This document shows, piece by piece, positions 63,662-63,942 of a DNA stretch of 63,942 bases. Source of the DNA: Phascolarctobacterium sp. (GTDB lineage Bacteria > Bacillota > Negativicutes > Acidaminococcales > Acidaminococcaceae). Made by a program: the position numbers and the translations under genes. The notes beneath the pieces are model-generated. The model was not told the origin of the DNA. It saw only the letters and a list, made by a program, of their open reading frames with translations, and made no database searches. Positions within the stretch are counted from its first letter, which is position 1; each line of letters opens with the position of its first letter. Location: NCBI RefSeq assembly GCF_030531065.1, contig NZ_JAUNOQ010000002.1, forward strand, positions 1-63,942, given 5' to 3'.

Positions 63662-63942
63662 TTACATAACGATCATAACGTCGCCGGTACCAACGGTTTG
63701 GCCTGCGGAAACGCGAACGTCAGAAACGGTGCCGTCAGCCGGAGCCATGATTTCGTTTTGCATCTTCATAGCTTCCAGAATCATCAGAACGTCGCCAGCT
63801 TTAACAGCGTCGCCAACTTTTACGTTAACGGACAGAACTTTACCAGGCATCGGAGCGGAAACGGTGGTAGCGCCTGCAGCAACAGGAGCAGCAGCTTTCG
63901 GAGCCGGAGCGGGAGCCGGAGCGGCTTTCGGAGCCGGAGCGG
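63662..63942 (-). CDS. Biotin carboxyl carrier subunit of the decarboxylase (5' end outside window)
   Basis: Only the C-terminal 93 codons lie here. A Pro/Ala-rich linker (APAPAPKAAAAPVAAG-like) leads into a biotinyl domain with MPGKVLSVNVKVGDAVKAG and EAMKMQNEI, whose Lys carries biotin. This is the gamma/delta-linker style carrier (MmdC/GcdC type). It is 110 bp upstream of the beta subunit gene in the same direction, so one operon. The gene continues past the right edge. Confidence 0.93.
   Translation of the reverse strand, partial: APAPKAAPAPAPAPKAAAPVAAGATTVSAPMPGKVLSVNVKVGDAVKAGDVLMILEAMKMQNEIMAPADGTVSDVRVSAGQTVGTGDVMIVM

Overview
The window looks like a chromosome segment of an anaerobic, outer-membrane-bearing Firmicute of the class Negativicutes. 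The best guess is an Acidaminococcaceae member near Phascolarctobacterium. This is inferred from gene content, not from a database search: Firmicute-type genes (DUF1659/DUF2922/YvrJ, CsaB, DUF5693) sit beside diderm genes (TonB-dependent receptor, ExbBD/TonB, YadA-type trimeric autotransporter). Methylmalonyl-CoA mutase and a Na+-translocating decarboxylase fit succinate-to-propionate metabolism. Almost every gene is on the minus strand.

Layout. 1-1.3 kb: three small plus-strand Firmicute proteins. 1.4-11.4 kb: CorC-like protein, P-type Ca2+ ATPase, YbjN-like protein, flavodiiron protein, SbmA/YddA-type ABC protein, Fe-alcohol dehydrogenase and a RibD-like reductase. 11.6-19.0 kb: a B12 region with two cobalamin riboswitches and the operon msrA-like - mutA - mutB - meaB, with a second structured leader before mutA. 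19.1-21.6 kb: an accessory patch with a self-contained unit of two sibling micro-peptides, a trimeric autotransporter frameshifted at a G7 tract, and an MNT/HEPN toxin-antitoxin pair. 21.7-29.3 kb: AbrB-like membrane protein and the proteostasis run ysxC-lon-clpX-clpP-tig, then tRNA-Gly. 29.4-42 kb: one apparent 12-kb operon joining a TonB-dependent receptor, ExbB/ExbD/TonB, a FecBCDE-type ABC importer, an MsbA-type ABC protein and a NifH/NifD/NifK-like reductase. 42-54 kb: nitroreductase, Spx/ArsC-like protein, ctpA, M23 hydrolase activator, ftsX, ftsE, csaB, DUF5693, prfB (programmed frameshift) and secA. 54-58 kb: hpf and a polar amino-acid ABC importer with two binding proteins. 58-60 kb: HD-GYP protein, tRNA-Val/Glu/Asn and a YhcH-like protein. 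60.2-60.5 kb: a probable type I toxin-antitoxin locus. 60.6 kb to the end: an ABC-F protein, the decarboxylase beta subunit and the 3' part of its biotin carrier.

How genes work together. MutAB with MeaB interconverts succinyl-CoA and methylmalonyl-CoA, and the decarboxylase at the right edge would turn methylmalonyl-CoA into propionyl-CoA while pumping Na+. The 29-42 kb operon is the strongest candidate for an undescribed system. Everything needed to bring a metal chelate or tetrapyrrole-like compound across two membranes is co-transcribed with a two-component nitrogenase-like reductase. That suggests uptake followed by reductive processing of the imported compound. The substrate cannot be told from sequence.
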